This document shows positions 42,492-52,549 of a DNA stretch of 64,000 bases, in pieces. The notes beneath the pieces were generated by a model, which saw only the letters and a list, made by a program, of their open reading frames with translations, was not told the DNA's origin and did no database searches. The translations under genes were made by a program, and so were the position numbers. Origin of the DNA: an uncultured Gammaproteobacteria bacterium (GTDB lineage: Bacteria; Pseudomonadota; Gammaproteobacteria; GCA-001735895); NCBI GenBank assembly GCA_947259485.1, contig CAMYLU010000004.1, forward strand, positions 195,045-259,044. Direction: 5' to 3'. Within the stretch, counting starts at the first letter, position 1; each line of letters opens with the position of its first letter.

Positions 42492-44231
42492 CTAGCGCGC
42501 AAAACGTAATTTTTTCGGATAAGGAAAGACGTCCTCGTAGATACCAGCCTCTATATTTTTCTGCTTTTGAATCCAGAAGTCGGCCTCGAGCAGGTCGCTA
42601 TGGTATTTTAAAAACGCCTGGCGCACCCGGTTATCGGCGAACAGGAATGTCACAAACTGTTCGGGAAAAATATCATTCGCCCCGATGCTATACCAGGGTT
42701 CCGAGGCAAATTCGTCTTCCGGGTAAAGCGGCTCGGGTATCTGACGAAAATTACACTCGGTCAGATAGCAGATTTCGTCGTAATCATAGAACACGACGCG
42801 ACCCTGGCCCTGTCCGGTAACGCCGAAGTTTTTCATCAGCAGGTCACCCGGGAATATGTTAGCCGCGGCCAGTTCCTTGATCGCTTCACCGTAGCCTTTC
42901 ATCAATCGCCGCAGGTACTGGTCGTCGGCCTGCAGCACGGCCAGGTTCAAGGGTGTCATGCGGCGTTCGATATAAATATGCTTGAACACGATCTGGTCGC
43001 CTTCTTCGGAGACGCTTTTGGCACAGGTCTCGTAGAGCTCTTCGAGTAGATCTTCGGAAAAGCGCGCTTTGGGTAACGCAACGTGTGAGTACTCGAGAAT
43101 ATCGGACATGCGTCCAACCCGGTCGTGCATCTTGACCAGTCGGTAAGTCTCCAGTACCTCCTGGCGGGTTGTCCTTTTCGGCGGCGGGAAGCGGTCGCGA
43201 ATAACCTTGAATACGTATGGATAAGACGGCAACGTAAACACCGCCATCACCATGCCCTTGATACCGGGCGCAAAAATCAATTCATCCTCGGAGTGTTTTA
43301 AATGATGCAGAAAGTCACGGTAAAAAACCGTCTTGCCCTGTTTATGGAAACCGATGGCCGAGTAAAACGATTCTTTACTTCGGGTTGGCATCAGGCGTCG
43401 CAGAAAGGTCACGATGGATGAAGGTACCGGGTGATCGACCATGAAGTAGACATAGGAAAATTCGAACAGTCGATTTAGTCCCTGGGTGCCAATGATAATT
43501 GCGTCGGCGTAAATTGATCCTTCTCCGCTGTGAAGTAGCGGGATAGCAAATGGAATGTCCTTATTCGAATTGATTGCGCGGCCGACAATGTAGGCGGCCT
43601 TGTTGCGATAGAACACGCTGCTGATGACCTGGAACTGGAAGTTCAGATGCGCGCGACGTGGCCGGGTAAAGGTGTACTTGATCAATGCATGAATGATGTT
43701 GCGCACGTCGCGATCGATGTTTTCAAACGGCAGGCTGAAACCGCTGTCGAGCAGAACCTGTTTTATCGATAAGCGGAATCCACGCTTGGCCGGGTAGTAG
43801 ACATGGTAGGAAGGCTTTGTCGAATCGATGTGCTCGGTCGATACCGCGCTGCGCACGAAGATATAGTCGTTGCCGAAATAATCACGATGAAACAGGGCAC
43901 AGAAGACTGAATTGTAGAAGGTTTCGGCCAGTTCCGGTTGCAAGTGGTTACTAATCAATAACACGTATTCGCGCTTAACATCAAACCACAGCTGGCTGTC
44001 GAAAGGTTCCAGGTCAAACAGTTTCTGTAAATCACCGATCGAATCCCTGACACGAATATCGTAATACAGGATACGTTCTCGTGAGGCCTTGCGTTCGGCC
44101 TCCCAGTCCGCACTTTCGAAGCGCTCCCTGGCGCCCTGGGTAATGTCACTGAAAATAGTGAAATGCCGGTCAAATCCGGTCAGGATTGTGGTCGCGATTT
44201 GTGTCGACAATCCTTTGATCGGGTTATCCAT
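42492..44231 (-). CDS. aceK: Isocitrate dehydrogenase kinase/phosphatase
   Basis: 579 residues. This bifunctional enzyme inactivates isocitrate dehydrogenase by phosphorylation and so diverts isocitrate into the glyoxylate shunt. Regulatory N-terminal half (ITQGARERFESADWEAER, YYDIRVRDSIGDLQKLFDL) and kinase half with APGIKGMVMAVFTLPSYPYV (ATP site), VIRDRFPPPK, and the metal/catalytic aspartates in FYDYDEICYLTECNF. It lies 18 bases downstream of the NtrC-type regulator gene, so aceK may be cotranscribed with the CbrA/CbrB-like system. Confidence 0.95.
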   Translation of the reverse strand: MDNPIKGLSTQIATTILTGFDRHFTIFSDITQGARERFESADWEAERKASRERILYYDIRVRDSIGDLQKLFDLEPFDSQLWFDVKREYVLLISNHLQPELAETFYNSVFCALFHRDYFGNDYIFVRSAVSTEHIDSTKPSYHVYYPAKRGFRLSIKQVLLDSGFSLPFENIDRDVRNIIHALIKYTFTRPRRAHLNFQFQVISSVFYRNKAAYIVGRAINSNKDIPFAIPLLHSGEGSIYADAIIIGTQGLNRLFEFSYVYFMVDHPVPSSIVTFLRRLMPTRSKESFYSAIGFHKQGKTVFYRDFLHHLKHSEDELIFAPGIKGMVMAVFTLPSYPYVFKVIRDRFPPPKRTTRQEVLETYRLVKMHDRVGRMSDILEYSHVALPKARFSEDLLEELYETCAKSVSEEGDQIVFKHIYIERRMTPLNLAVLQADDQYLRRLMKGYGEAIKELAAANIFPGDLLMKNFGVTGQGQGRVVFYDYDEICYLTECNFRQIPEPLYPEDEFASEPWYSIGANDIFPEQFVTFLFADNRVRQAFLKYHSDLLEADFWIQKQKNIEAGIYEDVFPYPKKLRFAR

Positions 44232-44249
44232 CAGAAAACTCCCCGTGGT

Positions 44250-45587
44250 TCATGACTTGCGTGACGGTATCTCAAGGCGTTGCCTTCTTTCCCACAGGTT
44301 TTTGCGACTGATACCGAGCATGCGCGCGAGTTCGGTTTCGTTATACCGGGCCTGGTACTTTTTCACGAAACTGACGAAGTAATCATCCAGCGACAGTCGA
44401 TTTTCGAGTTCGTATAAAGGAAGTTGTTGATCGGTTTCGAGATTGTTCAATGCCAGGTCTTCGGCTTCGATACTACCGTTATGTTTGAGGATTACGGCGC
44501 GCTCAACAACATTTTCCATTTCACGCACGTTGCCGGGCCATGGGTAGTGCAGCATTTGCTGGTAAGCCTCTTCGTCAAAGGACATAGATTTTCGATGGGT
44601 GCGCTGGGCCATCCTGGTTAGAATCGTGTCGGCCAACAGCCTGATATCACTGCCGCGTTCCCGCAGTGGCGGCAAATTGATCTCGAATACGTTGAGCCGA
44701 TAGTAAAGATCTTCGCGAAAGGTTTGCTCGGCTACCATTTGTGCCAGGTTTTTATGGGTAGCGGCCAGGATCCGTGCCTCTACTTTAATGGTCTTGTTTG
44801 AACCCACGCGCCTTATTTCACTATCCTGCAATACACCCAGCAGGCGTGCTTGTGCATCCAGGGACAATTCGCCGATTTCATCGAGAAACAGGGTGGCGCC
44901 GTTAGCAACCTCGATCAGACCTTTTTTGGTTTGCAGGGCACCGGTAAAAGCACCTCGTTCATGGCCAAATAGTTCTGATTCAATTTGGTCTTCGGCAAAA
45001 GCAGCACAATTGACACTGACCAGGGAATGTTTGCGCAGCTTGCTTTGCGAATGTATTGCGCGCGCCACCAGCTCCTTGCCGGTGCCGGTTTCACCGACAA
45101 TCAGCACGGTGGTATCGGTAGCTGCAACCCGCCTGACACGGTCCAGGACTTCCAGCATCGGCTCGCAATGGGCGACCATGCCATCGATGGGATAATTCCT
45201 GGCAACTTCTTTTTGCAACAGCGTGTTTTGCTGTTCGACATTCGCCTTGTCGAGAATCCGCTTCACCGTCATGATCATTTCATCATGATTGAAAGGCTTG
45301 GAAATGTAATCTACAGCACCTTGTTTCATCGCTTCGACTGCCGACTGGACTGTTGAATAACTGGTCATGATCAGCACCGGCGTCGGTGCCGCGCGAGAGA
45401 TTAGCTCGGTGCCAGGCTCGCCGGGTAAACGCAAATCCGAGATAATCAGATCATACATATTAATCGAGTTTTCTTCCGCTTCGGCAACCGAGGCGACTCC
45501 GGTGGCGTCGTGTCCCTGCCGTTGCAACAGGCGCAGCAGACTCTCCTGGATGATCGGCTCATCTTCAACGACGAGAATATTGCTCAT
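44250..45587 (-). CDS. Sigma-54-dependent response regulator (NtrC family, CbrB-like)
   Basis: 445 residues. Receiver domain with phospho-acceptor D51 (DLIISDLRLPG) and the conserved lysine in VDYISKPFNHDE; AAA+ domain with GETGTGKELVARAIH (Walker A), the sigma-54-contacting loop ERGAFTGALQTKKG and GATLFLDEIGELS; C-terminal Fis-type helix-turn-helix LARMLGISRKNLWERRQRL. The start overlaps the stop of the sensor kinase gene by four bases, so they are a cognate pair. Together with the SLC5-type kinase this resembles CbrAB of pseudomonads. A likely target is acs, which has a sigma-54-like promoter 3 kb away. Confidence 0.92.
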   Translation of the reverse strand: MSNILVVEDEPIIQESLLRLLQRQGHDATGVASVAEAEENSINMYDLIISDLRLPGEPGTELISRAAPTPVLIMTSYSTVQSAVEAMKQGAVDYISKPFNHDEMIMTVKRILDKANVEQQNTLLQKEVARNYPIDGMVAHCEPMLEVLDRVRRVAATDTTVLIVGETGTGKELVARAIHSQSKLRKHSLVSVNCAAFAEDQIESELFGHERGAFTGALQTKKGLIEVANGATLFLDEIGELSLDAQARLLGVLQDSEIRRVGSNKTIKVEARILAATHKNLAQMVAEQTFREDLYYRLNVFEINLPPLRERGSDIRLLADTILTRMAQRTHRKSMSFDEEAYQQMLHYPWPGNVREMENVVERAVILKHNGSIEAEDLALNNLETDQQLPLYELENRLSLDDYFVSFVKKYQARYNETELARMLGISRKNLWERRQRLEIPSRKS

Positions 45588-48520
45588 GCCTGGGCTGCCA
45601 TTGCTGCATCGGCAGCAGGGAGGATGATGTCAAATCGGCAGCCGGCCATCGGCTTGCTGGTAACTGAAATCGAGCCGCCGTGTTCCTTAACGATATTGTA
45701 GGTCAGCGACAAACCCAGGCCGGTGCCTTCGCCCACCGTTTTAGTGGTAAAGAAGGGTTCGAAAATTTTCGACAAATGCTCTTCGGCGATGCCTTTGCCC
45801 TGATCTTTGACCGAAATTAAAACCTGGCCACCGTTGACTTCGGATTCGATGGTTACGATTTGGCCCGGGTTTGACGCGTCGGTAGCATTGGTAAGCAGGT
45901 TAACAAAAACCTGGACCAGTTTTTGCGCAAAACCTTTGACCATCAAGCCGGTTTCACATTGGTTCTGGTAGTGCATTTGCTTGCCGGCCTGGCTCAGTGA
46001 TACCAGGTTGATCGCTTCCTCAACGATCTGCTGCAGATCGAATTTTTCAGCAGGAGATTCATCGGGAGCGCCGGCGCGACTGTAATTGGACAGTGATCCA
46101 ACAATGCGTGAAATACGGTCGGTTTGGGTCAGGATCTGGTTCAGACCCTCGCGCACTTGCTCGGAATGGTCGAGTTCGGAGCGTAGATCTTGTGCCAGGC
46201 AGGCAATGCCGGTAACAGGATTGCCGATCTCGTGGGCAACACCCGATGCGAGCTGACCAATCGATGCCAGGCGTTCGCTGTGGGTCAATTTTTCTTCGAG
46301 CAGGTAGCGTTCGCTATTGTCTTCAATGAGGATTGCGATACCGCTATTGTCCTCCCGTTCCCGGCTTACGACCGCCTTGAACAGGTTCAGGACGCGGATC
46401 TGGTTGTTGATTGGAAGCTTGAGTTTGCTGATTAAAAAATGATCGCTGGACTTGAACCCGGCCAGCAACTCTCGCCACGGATCCTCGAGTTGAAGGATGG
46501 AATTACCAATCGCATCTCCCTGCCTGATCCCGGTTATTTTGCTCAGCTCCTTATTCCAGCTCAGGATAATACCCGCGTTGTCGATCGATACCACGCCCAG
46601 CGGCAGATCCTGCAGTACCTGGAAATGAAAGCGTCGTAAAGCATCGAGTTCACTCGAGACTCCGCGTAAGGCACTGCGCGATTGCTCCTGGCTATGCCCA
46701 ACAAACTGGATAGTATTGGCAAGCGCCGACTGGGTTGCGCGATCAATTTGCAGGTGCTCGTTAACGATCATGCGTGAAAGCACAGGGCCTACCAGTCCTG
46801 ACAGGTTACGATCTATCTGCCCGCGCAACCGGGTAAGGTCGGTTTGATTAATCTCGCCAGGAACCAGTGCGAGATCGGCGAGGGCGCGATCGACTTCGTT
46901 ATGTGCAATATCCTGGCCGATGATAGTGGCCAACTGCTGCTCGAACTCGGCGATCGAAGTAGCCTTTACCGAACCCTGGGGTATGAGGAAGCTTTCGCGA
47001 CTGCAGGCCTCGGCTACCTCTCGCTCTTCCTGTGACTGGTGACTCAACAACGACACGATGACGAAGGTCAGACTATTGAACAGCAGCGACCACAAGGCTG
47101 CATCGGTGGTGCTCATGGCTATTTCGGGAATGGTAAAAAAAGGCGTTTCGATAATGCCAGCACGTTCAAACAACGGCACGAACAGGGTGAATGCCCAAAT
47201 GGTGGCACCGACAATCAAACCACTGATAAAGCCTTTGCGGTTAGCGCGCGGCCAATAAAGCAGTCCAACTACTCCGGGCAGGCATTGTGCGACCGCAACA
47301 AATGATATGAGGCCGAGTCCGGCGAGCCCCGGGTTTTGTGTCTGCACCAGGTAAAAAATATAACCAATGCCGACAATCGACATGATGACGAAGCGACGCC
47401 CCCACAGCAGCCATTCATATATGTTGCTGCCCCTGGACAGCTTGGGAGGGAAGCTCGCCGGCAGCACGAAATTATTCATGCACATTGATGCCAGTGCCAG
47501 CGTGGTGACGATAATCATCGCGCTGGCCGCAGAAAGTCCGCCCATAAAGGTCAGGATCGGCAGTACGGAGGAACCGCTTTCAAGGGTAATACCGAGTACG
47601 AAAAAATCGGCTGGTATATCGAGCTGGAGCGATTGGCCCGCCCACAGAATCGGTGGAATCGATAGATTAAGTAACAGCAGGAACAATGGAAATGCCCAAC
47701 TGGCGGTCTCGATGTTCTTGTGCTTGATGCTTTCCACAAAAATCATGTGAAACTGGCGTGGCAGTAAAAAGGCCGCTGCAAAGGACAGCAGCATCAGGGT
47801 TGCCCAGGGACCCTCCTGTACCGGTGCAAACAGGGCCGCGTTGGCTTCCGGATGCTGATCCAGGTATTGATTGAGTTCGCCGAATCCGCCGAATATGCCA
47901 AATATTGCGAACAAGCCGACGCTAAGCAGGGTAATCAGCTTGACCAGGGATTCGAAAGCGATCGCGACCACCAGTCCACGGTGTTTCTCGCGTAACGATA
48001 TATGGCGGGTACCAAACAGGATCGAAAATAAACCCACCGTAATACAGAACATCAATGCGATTAAATGTTGTTCGGTTTCGTTGGTCATGATCTGCAGCGT
48101 GTTGGTGACTGCCTGGATTTGCAGTGAAATGTAGGGCAGGGTGCCGGCCAGTACCAGCAGCGTCACTACAACCCCGGCCAACTGGCTGTGATAGCGAAAC
48201 GCGAACAGGTCGGCCAGCGACGCCAGGCGATAGGTCTCGGTGATCTTGAGTATCGGCCGCAGCAGTATCGGTGATGCGAGGAAAGCCAGCGTGGTGCCGA
48301 GATAGATCGTCAGGAAGTTAAACCCTTCCTTCTCGGCAAAACCGACGCTACCGTAAAAGCTCCACGAGGTTGCGTATACACCTATGGAAAGCGAGTATAC
48401 CATTGGGTGGCTGGCCAGTGATTTGGGTATCCAGCCACGATCGGTGGCGGTCGCGATGAGAAATAACAGGCCGAGGTAGAGCACCCCGACCAGGAATAAC
48501 TGCCACAGCTCAAACTGCAT
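45584..48520 (-). CDS. SLC5 transporter-like sensor histidine kinase (CbrA-like)
   Basis: 978 residues from the ATG at 48520, which overlaps the preceding small gene by 11 bases; longer frames run back into that gene. Domains in order: about 13 membrane helices of the sodium/solute symporter family (from [20 protein letters not shown] to about 500), a helical STAC-like linker (about 540-630), a PAS domain ([20 protein letters not shown]), and HisKA/HATPase with the H-box in [19 protein letters not shown]-box [14 protein letters not shown] and [20 protein letters not shown]. In CbrA the transporter part senses or carries histidine; in CrbS-type relatives it relates to acetate. Its position next to acs favours an acetate/carbon-status role. 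Confidence 0.9.
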   Translation of the reverse strand: MQFELWQLFLVGVLYLGLLFLIATATDRGWIPKSLASHPMVYSLSIGVYATSWSFYGSVGFAEKEGFNFLTIYLGTTLAFLASPILLRPILKITETYRLASLADLFAFRYHSQLAGVVVTLLVLAGTLPYISLQIQAVTNTLQIMTNETEQHLIALMFCITVGLFSILFGTRHISLREKHRGLVVAIAFESLVKLITLLSVGLFAIFGIFGGFGELNQYLDQHPEANAALFAPVQEGPWATLMLLSFAAAFLLPRQFHMIFVESIKHKNIETASWAFPLFLLLLNLSIPPILWAGQSLQLDIPADFFVLGITLESGSSVLPILTFMGGLSAASAMIIVTTLALASMCMNNFVLPASFPPKLSRGSNIYEWLLWGRRFVIMSIVGIGYIFYLVQTQNPGLAGLGLISFVAVAQCLPGVVGLLYWPRANRKGFISGLIVGATIWAFTLFVPLFERAGIIETPFFTIPEIAMSTTDAALWSLLFNSLTFVIVSLLSHQSQEEREVAEACSRESFLIPQGSVKATSIAEFEQQLATIIGQDIAHNEVDRALADLALVPGEINQTDLTRLRGQIDRNLSGLVGPVLSRMIVNEHLQIDRATQSALANTIQFVGHSQEQSRSALRGVSSELDALRRFHFQVLQDLPLGVVSIDNAGIILSWNKELSKITGIRQGDAIGNSILQLEDPWRELLAGFKSSDHFLISKLKLPINNQIRVLNLFKAVVSREREDNSGIAILIEDNSERYLLEEKLTHSERLASIGQLASGVAHEIGNPVTGIACLAQDLRSELDHSEQVREGLNQILTQTDRISRIVGSLSNYSRAGAPDESPAEKFDLQQIVEEAINLVSLSQAGKQMHYQNQCETGLMVKGFAQKLVQVFVNLLTNATDASNPGQIVTIESEVNGGQVLISVKDQGKGIAEEHLSKIFEPFFTTKTVGEGTGLGLSLTYNIVKEHGGSISVTSKPMAGCRFDIILPAADAAMAAQA

Positions 48521-48710
48521 GTTTGCGCAACAGGTGTTGCAGGCGTGCCGACAGCAGGATAATGCCGAACCAGACCAGGTAGGGCAGGTACCAGGGTGAA
48601 TCGACATTTATCCAGAAGGAGGACAAGGGAGGTAGTAACACCAGTAGCGAGATCAGTACCACGATGACGGTGATCTCGGTTGGGCGTATATCGGATGATA
48701 ACAGCGACAT
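48510..48710 (-). CDS. Small two-helix membrane protein upstream of the sensor kinase (CbrX-like)
   Basis: 66 residues. Two hydrophobic helices (ITVIVVLISLLVLLPPLSS and WYLPYLVWFGIILLSARLQH) joined by a short polar turn. The stop codon lies within the first codons of the kinase gene (ATGCAGTTTGA overlap), so translation is coupled. In Pseudomonas a small gene named cbrX precedes and overlaps cbrA in the same way, so this is probably its equivalent; I make that link from position and topology, not from sequence identity. It may assist assembly or activity of the SLC5-type sensor. Confidence 0.72.
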   Translation of the reverse strand: MSLLSSDIRPTEITVIVVLISLLVLLPPLSSFWINVDSPWYLPYLVWFGIILLSARLQHLLRKHAV

Positions 48711-48755
48711 AGTGTTACCCCTGGTTACTTATTATATCGAGCGAGTGTTACTTAT
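48711..48755 (+). promoter_or_regulatory. GTTAC repeats upstream of acs
   Basis: GTTAC occurs three times: 48714-48718, 48724-48728 and 48747-48751, the last two followed by TTAT, and the first and third preceded by AGT. They stand about 75-110 bp upstream of a sigma-54-like promoter, the place for enhancer sites of an NtrC-family activator. As I recall, CbrB sites of Pseudomonas also contain GTTAC half-sites. Confidence 0.5.
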
Positions 48756-48824
48756 CGTGACGCAGAGGTCAATAAGGGCGAAAATTTTATTGATACACGT
48801 CAAGTTTCAATTCGACCCTAAGAC

Positions 48825-48840
48825 CGGCAGCGCGTTAGCA
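48825..48840 (+). promoter_or_regulatory. Sigma-54-type -24/-12 promoter of acs
   Basis: CGGCAG-N5-TAGCA, with GG at 48826-48827 and GC at 48838-48839 separated by exactly ten bases, fits the -24/-12 consensus TGGCAC-N5-TTGCA at eight of eleven positions. Transcription would start near 48850, about 70 bases before the acs start codon. Confidence 0.55.
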
Positions 48841-48920
48841 TCTTGTCGCTGGCCGGTGTTTATGTAAGCATATCCGGGGCAACTAAAAAAACTAACCATT
48901 GAATCCCCGAGGAAGGCATC

Positions 48921-50867
48921 ATGTCAGAAAGTGAAATTTACCCAGTTCCTGCCGAATTTGCCGCGCAGGCAAACATTACCGCAGCCCAGTACGATGAAAT
49001 GTATCAGCAATCCGTTGATGATCCCGAGGGATTCTGGTCAGAACAGGCTGAAAATTATCTTTCCTGGTTTAAGCCCTGGACTTCAGTCTGTGACTGGAGT
49101 TTCGCCGGTGACGACCTGCATATTAAATGGTTCGAAGGCGCCGAACTGAATGTTTCTTACAATTGCCTCGACCGCCACCTGAGTTCTCGTGGTGACCAGG
49201 TTGCTATTATCTGGGAGGCAGATGATCCGGGTGAAGATCGGAAAATAACCTATGCCGAACTGCATGAAGAAGTTTGCAAATTCTCCAACGTATTAAAATC
49301 ACAGGGCGTTAACCGGGGTGACCGGGTTTCGATCTACATGCCGATGATCCCGGAAGCCGCGGTTGCAATGCTGGCCTGTACGCGCATTGGTGCAGTGCAT
49401 TCGATCGTGTTCGGCGGATTTTCTCCTGACGCATTACGCGATCGTATCCTGGATTCCGATTGCCAGGTGGTGATTACCGCTGATCAGTCGGTTCGTGGCG
49501 GCAAACAGGTGCCGCTGAAGGCAAATGCCGATAAGGCGGTCGACGAGTGTCCTAATGTCAAAAGCGTAATCGTAGTTAAACGCGGGGGCGATCCGGTGGA
49601 ATGGACCGACGGCCGCGATGTCTGGTACCACGAGGCGATGGCGCAGGCTTCAGTAGAATGCGAACCGGAAATGATGGGGGCCGAGGATCCATTATTTATC
49701 CTGTATACCTCGGGCTCTACCGGTAAACCCAAGGGTGTATTGCACACCACGGGTGGTTACCTGTTGCAGGCGGCGATGACCCATAAACTTGTATTCGATT
49801 ACAAGGATGGCGAAATTTACTGGTGTACGGCCGACGTCGGCTGGGTTACCGGGCATACCTATATTGTTTACGGTCCGCTCGCGAACGGCGCCACCACTTT
49901 AATGTTCGAAGGTATCCCGACCTACCCGGACATTTCCCGCTTCTGGCAGGTTTGCGACAAGCACAATGTCTCGATATTTTATACCGCACCTACCGCGATA
50001 CGAGCCTTGATGGGTGCTGGCGATGAACCGGTGAAGAAAACATCCCGCGCGTCGCTGCGCCTGCTCGGCACCGTGGGAGAGCCCATTAATCCGGAAGCCT
50101 GGTTGTGGTACCACAATGTTATTGGAGACGGTCGTTGCCCGATTGTCGACACCTGGTGGCAGACTGAAACCGGGGCACATATGATGACGCCGTTACCCGG
50201 CGCGACTGCGACCAAGCCCGGTTCTGCGACCTTCCCGTTTTTTGGTGCGCAGCCGGTGCTGCTGGACGACCAGGGAAATGAAATAGAAGGTAATCCAGCC
50301 GAGGGCAACCTCGCGATGCGTGCGCCGTGGCCTTCGATGATGCGTTCGGTATACGGTGACCATAAGCGCTTTTATGAAACTTACTTCGCAATGTTCAAAG
50401 GTTATTACTTCACCGGCGATGGTGCCCGGCGCGATGAAGATGGGTATTACTGGATTACCGGTCGGGTTGATGACGTACTCAATGTTTCGGGCCATCGCTT
50501 AGGTACTGCCGAAATCGAATCCGCCCTGGTCAAGCATGAAAAGGTTGCCGAGGCGGCCGTGGTCGGTTACCCGCACGATATCACCGGGCAGGGGATTTAC
50601 GCCTATGTCACCCTGATGGCCGGCGAAGAAGGGAGCGACGATTTGAAACAGGATCTGGTTGGCATGGTGCGTTCCGAAATCGGACCCATCGCCAAGGTTA
50701 ATATCATCCAGTGGGCACCAGGCTTACCGAAAACCCGTTCCGGGAAAATCATGCGCCGTATTTTGCGCAAGGTCGCCGCGAATGAACTCGATAGCCTTGG
50801 AGATACCTCGACGCTGGCCGATCCGGGCGTGGTTGATAACCTGATCGATAATCGACTTAATCGATAA
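48921..50867 (+). CDS. acs: Acetyl-CoA synthetase
   Basis: 648 residues, standard Acs length. AMP-forming ligase for acetate scavenging. Motifs: [20 protein letters not shown] (P-loop), [59 protein letters not shown], and the regulatory lysine of [15 protein letters not shown] that is acetylated in Acs. It is divergent from the CbrX/CbrA/CbrB-like cluster, and its upstream region carries a sigma-54-like promoter with GTTAC repeats. With aceA, aceK and prpE it forms a short-chain acid utilisation neighbourhood. Confidence 0.96.
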   Translation: MSESEIYPVPAEFAAQANITAAQYDEMYQQSVDDPEGFWSEQAENYLSWFKPWTSVCDWSFAGDDLHIKWFEGAELNVSYNCLDRHLSSRGDQVAIIWEADDPGEDRKITYAELHEEVCKFSNVLKSQGVNRGDRVSIYMPMIPEAAVAMLACTRIGAVHSIVFGGFSPDALRDRILDSDCQVVITADQSVRGGKQVPLKANADKAVDECPNVKSVIVVKRGGDPVEWTDGRDVWYHEAMAQASVECEPEMMGAEDPLFILYTSGSTGKPKGVLHTTGGYLLQAAMTHKLVFDYKDGEIYWCTADVGWVTGHTYIVYGPLANGATTLMFEGIPTYPDISRFWQVCDKHNVSIFYTAPTAIRALMGAGDEPVKKTSRASLRLLGTVGEPINPEAWLWYHNVIGDGRCPIVDTWWQTETGAHMMTPLPGATATKPGSATFPFFGAQPVLLDDQGNEIEGNPAEGNLAMRAPWPSMMRSVYGDHKRFYETYFAMFKGYYFTGDGARRDEDGYYWITGRVDDVLNVSGHRLGTAEIESALVKHEKVAEAAVVGYPHDITGQGIYAYVTLMAGEEGSDDLKQDLVGMVRSEIGPIAKVNIIQWAPGLPKTRSGKIMRRILRKVAANELDSLGDTSTLADPGVVDNLIDNRLNR

Positions 50868-50889
50868 CAACTCTCGCTGCATCGCATAA

Positions 50890-50911
50890 AGCCCCGCCAG
50901 GTTCAGGGGCT
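50890..50911 (+). terminator. Possible terminator of acs
   Basis: AGCCCC (50890-50895) and GGGGCT (50906-50911) form a six-pair GC-rich stem with a ten-base loop, 22 bases after the acs stop. The following sequence (AATTGCTTCG) has no strong T run, so efficiency is doubtful. Confidence 0.45.
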
Positions 50912-50968
50912 AATTGCTTCGTGTTGATGATCGATATCGATATCAGTGGATCCCGCTCGACTTGCAAG

Positions 50969-51010
50969 TTCTCATTCTTTTCTCTAAACTCGATGAGAAG
51001 AAAATGAGAA
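50969..51010 (+). promoter_or_regulatory. ATGAGAA repeat array upstream of lexA, candidate operator
   Basis: Arms TTCTCATTCTTTTCT (50969-50983) and AGAAGAAAATGAGAA (50996-51010) form an imperfect inverted repeat with 13 of 15 pairs around a 12-base centre. ATGAGAA is also present at 50993-50999 and 51004-51010 as direct repeats 11 bp apart, one helical turn. The usual gammaproteobacterial SOS box (CTGT-N8-ACAG) is absent here. Confidence 0.45.
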
Positions 51011-51022
51011 GAGTTATTGCAA

Positions 51023-51622
51023 ATGCTGACTTCACAGGAACAAAAGACACTCCAGTTTATTCGTAATTACCTTGCCCAGCACGGTTATGCGCCGAAATTC
51101 AAGGAAATCGGGACCGCCATCGGCGTTACTTCGCACGGCACTATCCATCGTTATGTGCAGTCGCTCGAAGACAAGGGTTATATCGATCGGGTCAAGGGCA
51201 ATTCACGTGGTATGAGTCTCATCGATTTACCGCTGGTGAGTCCTCCGACGATTCCTCTTGCCGGAAAAATAGCGGCGGGGCTGCCGATTGAAGCTATTGA
51301 AGATCAGCAGGAACTGAACCTGGCCGAAATGTTTATGGGGCCAGAATTATTCGCCTTGCGCGTGACTGGCGACTCGATGATCGATGCCGGCATTCTCGAT
51401 GAAGACTACGTAATTATAAAGAAACAACCGGTTGCCAATGACGGCGATATCGTGGTCGCGATGATCGACAAGGCCGAGGCAACTTTAAAGCGGTTTAAGC
51501 GTAAGGGCGAACGGCAAATTGCGTTGATTCCGGAAAATCCGGAAATGGAACCGATGATTTATCCGGCCGAGCGGATCAGCATTCACGGTGTACTGGTTGG
51601 CCAGCTGAGAAATTATCGGTAA
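51023..51622 (+). CDS. lexA: LexA repressor
   Basis: 199 residues from the ATG at 51023 (a TTG at 51017 is possible). N-terminal winged helix-turn-helix: LQFIRNYLAQHGYAPKFKEI and GVTSHGTIHRYVQSLEDKGY. C-terminal S24 peptidase domain: self-cleavage site A85-G86 in KIAAGLPIEA, catalytic Ser118 in VTGDSMIDAG and Lys156 in AEATLKRF. It represses SOS genes until RecA filaments stimulate cleavage. The recognition helix (TSHGTIHRYVQSL) differs from E. coli's (SPNAAEEHLKAL), which fits the absence of a standard SOS box in its own promoter. Confidence 0.92.
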   Translation: MLTSQEQKTLQFIRNYLAQHGYAPKFKEIGTAIGVTSHGTIHRYVQSLEDKGYIDRVKGNSRGMSLIDLPLVSPPTIPLAGKIAAGLPIEAIEDQQELNLAEMFMGPELFALRVTGDSMIDAGILDEDYVIIKKQPVANDGDIVVAMIDKAEATLKRFKRKGERQIALIPENPEMEPMIYPAERISIHGVLVGQLRNYR

Positions 51623-51668
51623 TTTCGCTTTCATTGCGTACGTTGGGTCGCTGCCTTTGAAATCCTGA

Positions 51669-52457
51669 TCAAGCCTTTAGCTGCTTTTGAATTGTACCCA
51701 GCATGTCGGTAATTATTTTCGGATTGCCAGCGACGATTTGACCGTTATCGAGGAAGTTACCGTCTCCACTGTAATCGGTCACGATGCCGCCTGCTTCGCG
51801 AACGATTAATGCTCCGGCCGCCAGATCCCAGGCATTTAGCCCGGATTCCCAGTATCCATCCAATCGACCCGCCGCCACGTAAGCCAGGTCCAACGCCGCG
51901 GAGCCTGCGCGGCGAATATCGCTAACTGAGCTAAAAAAGGCGTTGAAAAGCTTTAAAAATTCATCGAGCTGGTCGGGGTTTTTAAACGGGAAGCCGGTTG
52001 CAATGAGTGCGCCTTCGATTGTTTTAAGGTTGGCAACACGGATACGGCGGTTGTTGAGGGTGGCACCGTCACCGCGACTGGCGGCGAACAGTTCCTGTTT
52101 GAACGGATCGTAGATGACGCCATGGGCCATTCGACCTCGATGTTCGCAGGCTATTGAAACCGCATAATGTGGGAAGCCATGCAGGTAATTGGTAGTACCA
52201 TCGAGTGGATCGATTATCCAGCGGTATTCGTCCTCGCCCTCGATCATCCCCGACTCCTCGGCCAGGATTGAATGACCTGGAAATGCTTTCAGCAGTTCCT
52301 CGATGATTCGTGCCTCTGCCTCCCTGTCGACTTCACTGACGTAATCGTTAACGGCTTTTACTTCGACCTTTAAGTCAGGTAGCTTGTTGATTTTGCGAAC
52401 GATAAAATCCCCAGCGTTGTGAGCCGCTCGAATCGCGATATTGAGCATTGGTTGCAT
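51669..52457 (-). CDS. suhB: Inositol-1-monophosphatase / rRNA transcription antitermination factor SuhB
   Basis: 262 residues. Starts MQPMLNIAIRAAHNAGDFI, nearly as in E. coli SuhB. Metal-binding motifs of the inositol monophosphatase family: the DYVSEVDREAE segment, ILAEESG, WIIDPLDGTTNYLHGFP and GLNAWDLAAGALIVREAGG. In E. coli it dephosphorylates inositol monophosphate and is part of the rRNA antitermination complex. It is divergent from trmJ, the standard arrangement upstream of isc genes in gammaproteobacteria. Confidence 0.95.
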   Translation of the reverse strand: MQPMLNIAIRAAHNAGDFIVRKINKLPDLKVEVKAVNDYVSEVDREAEARIIEELLKAFPGHSILAEESGMIEGEDEYRWIIDPLDGTTNYLHGFPHYAVSIACEHRGRMAHGVIYDPFKQELFAASRGDGATLNNRRIRVANLKTIEGALIATGFPFKNPDQLDEFLKLFNAFFSSVSDIRRAGSAALDLAYVAAGRLDGYWESGLNAWDLAAGALIVREAGGIVTDYSGDGNFLDNGQIVAGNPKIITDMLGTIQKQLKA

Positions 52458-52549
52458 CGTTGGAATTTAGTCGTGCCGGGAAAGGCGCGCAGTCTAGCAA
52501 ACGGTCTGATAATAGACCAGAAATAAACCGAACAGCGGGCACTCGAATA

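Noticed and set aside
48750-48790. Possible CRP site upstream of acs (TGAC-N6-GTCA at about 48759)
   Set aside because: The half-sites have the wrong spacing for TGTGA-N6-TCACA, so I did not call it.
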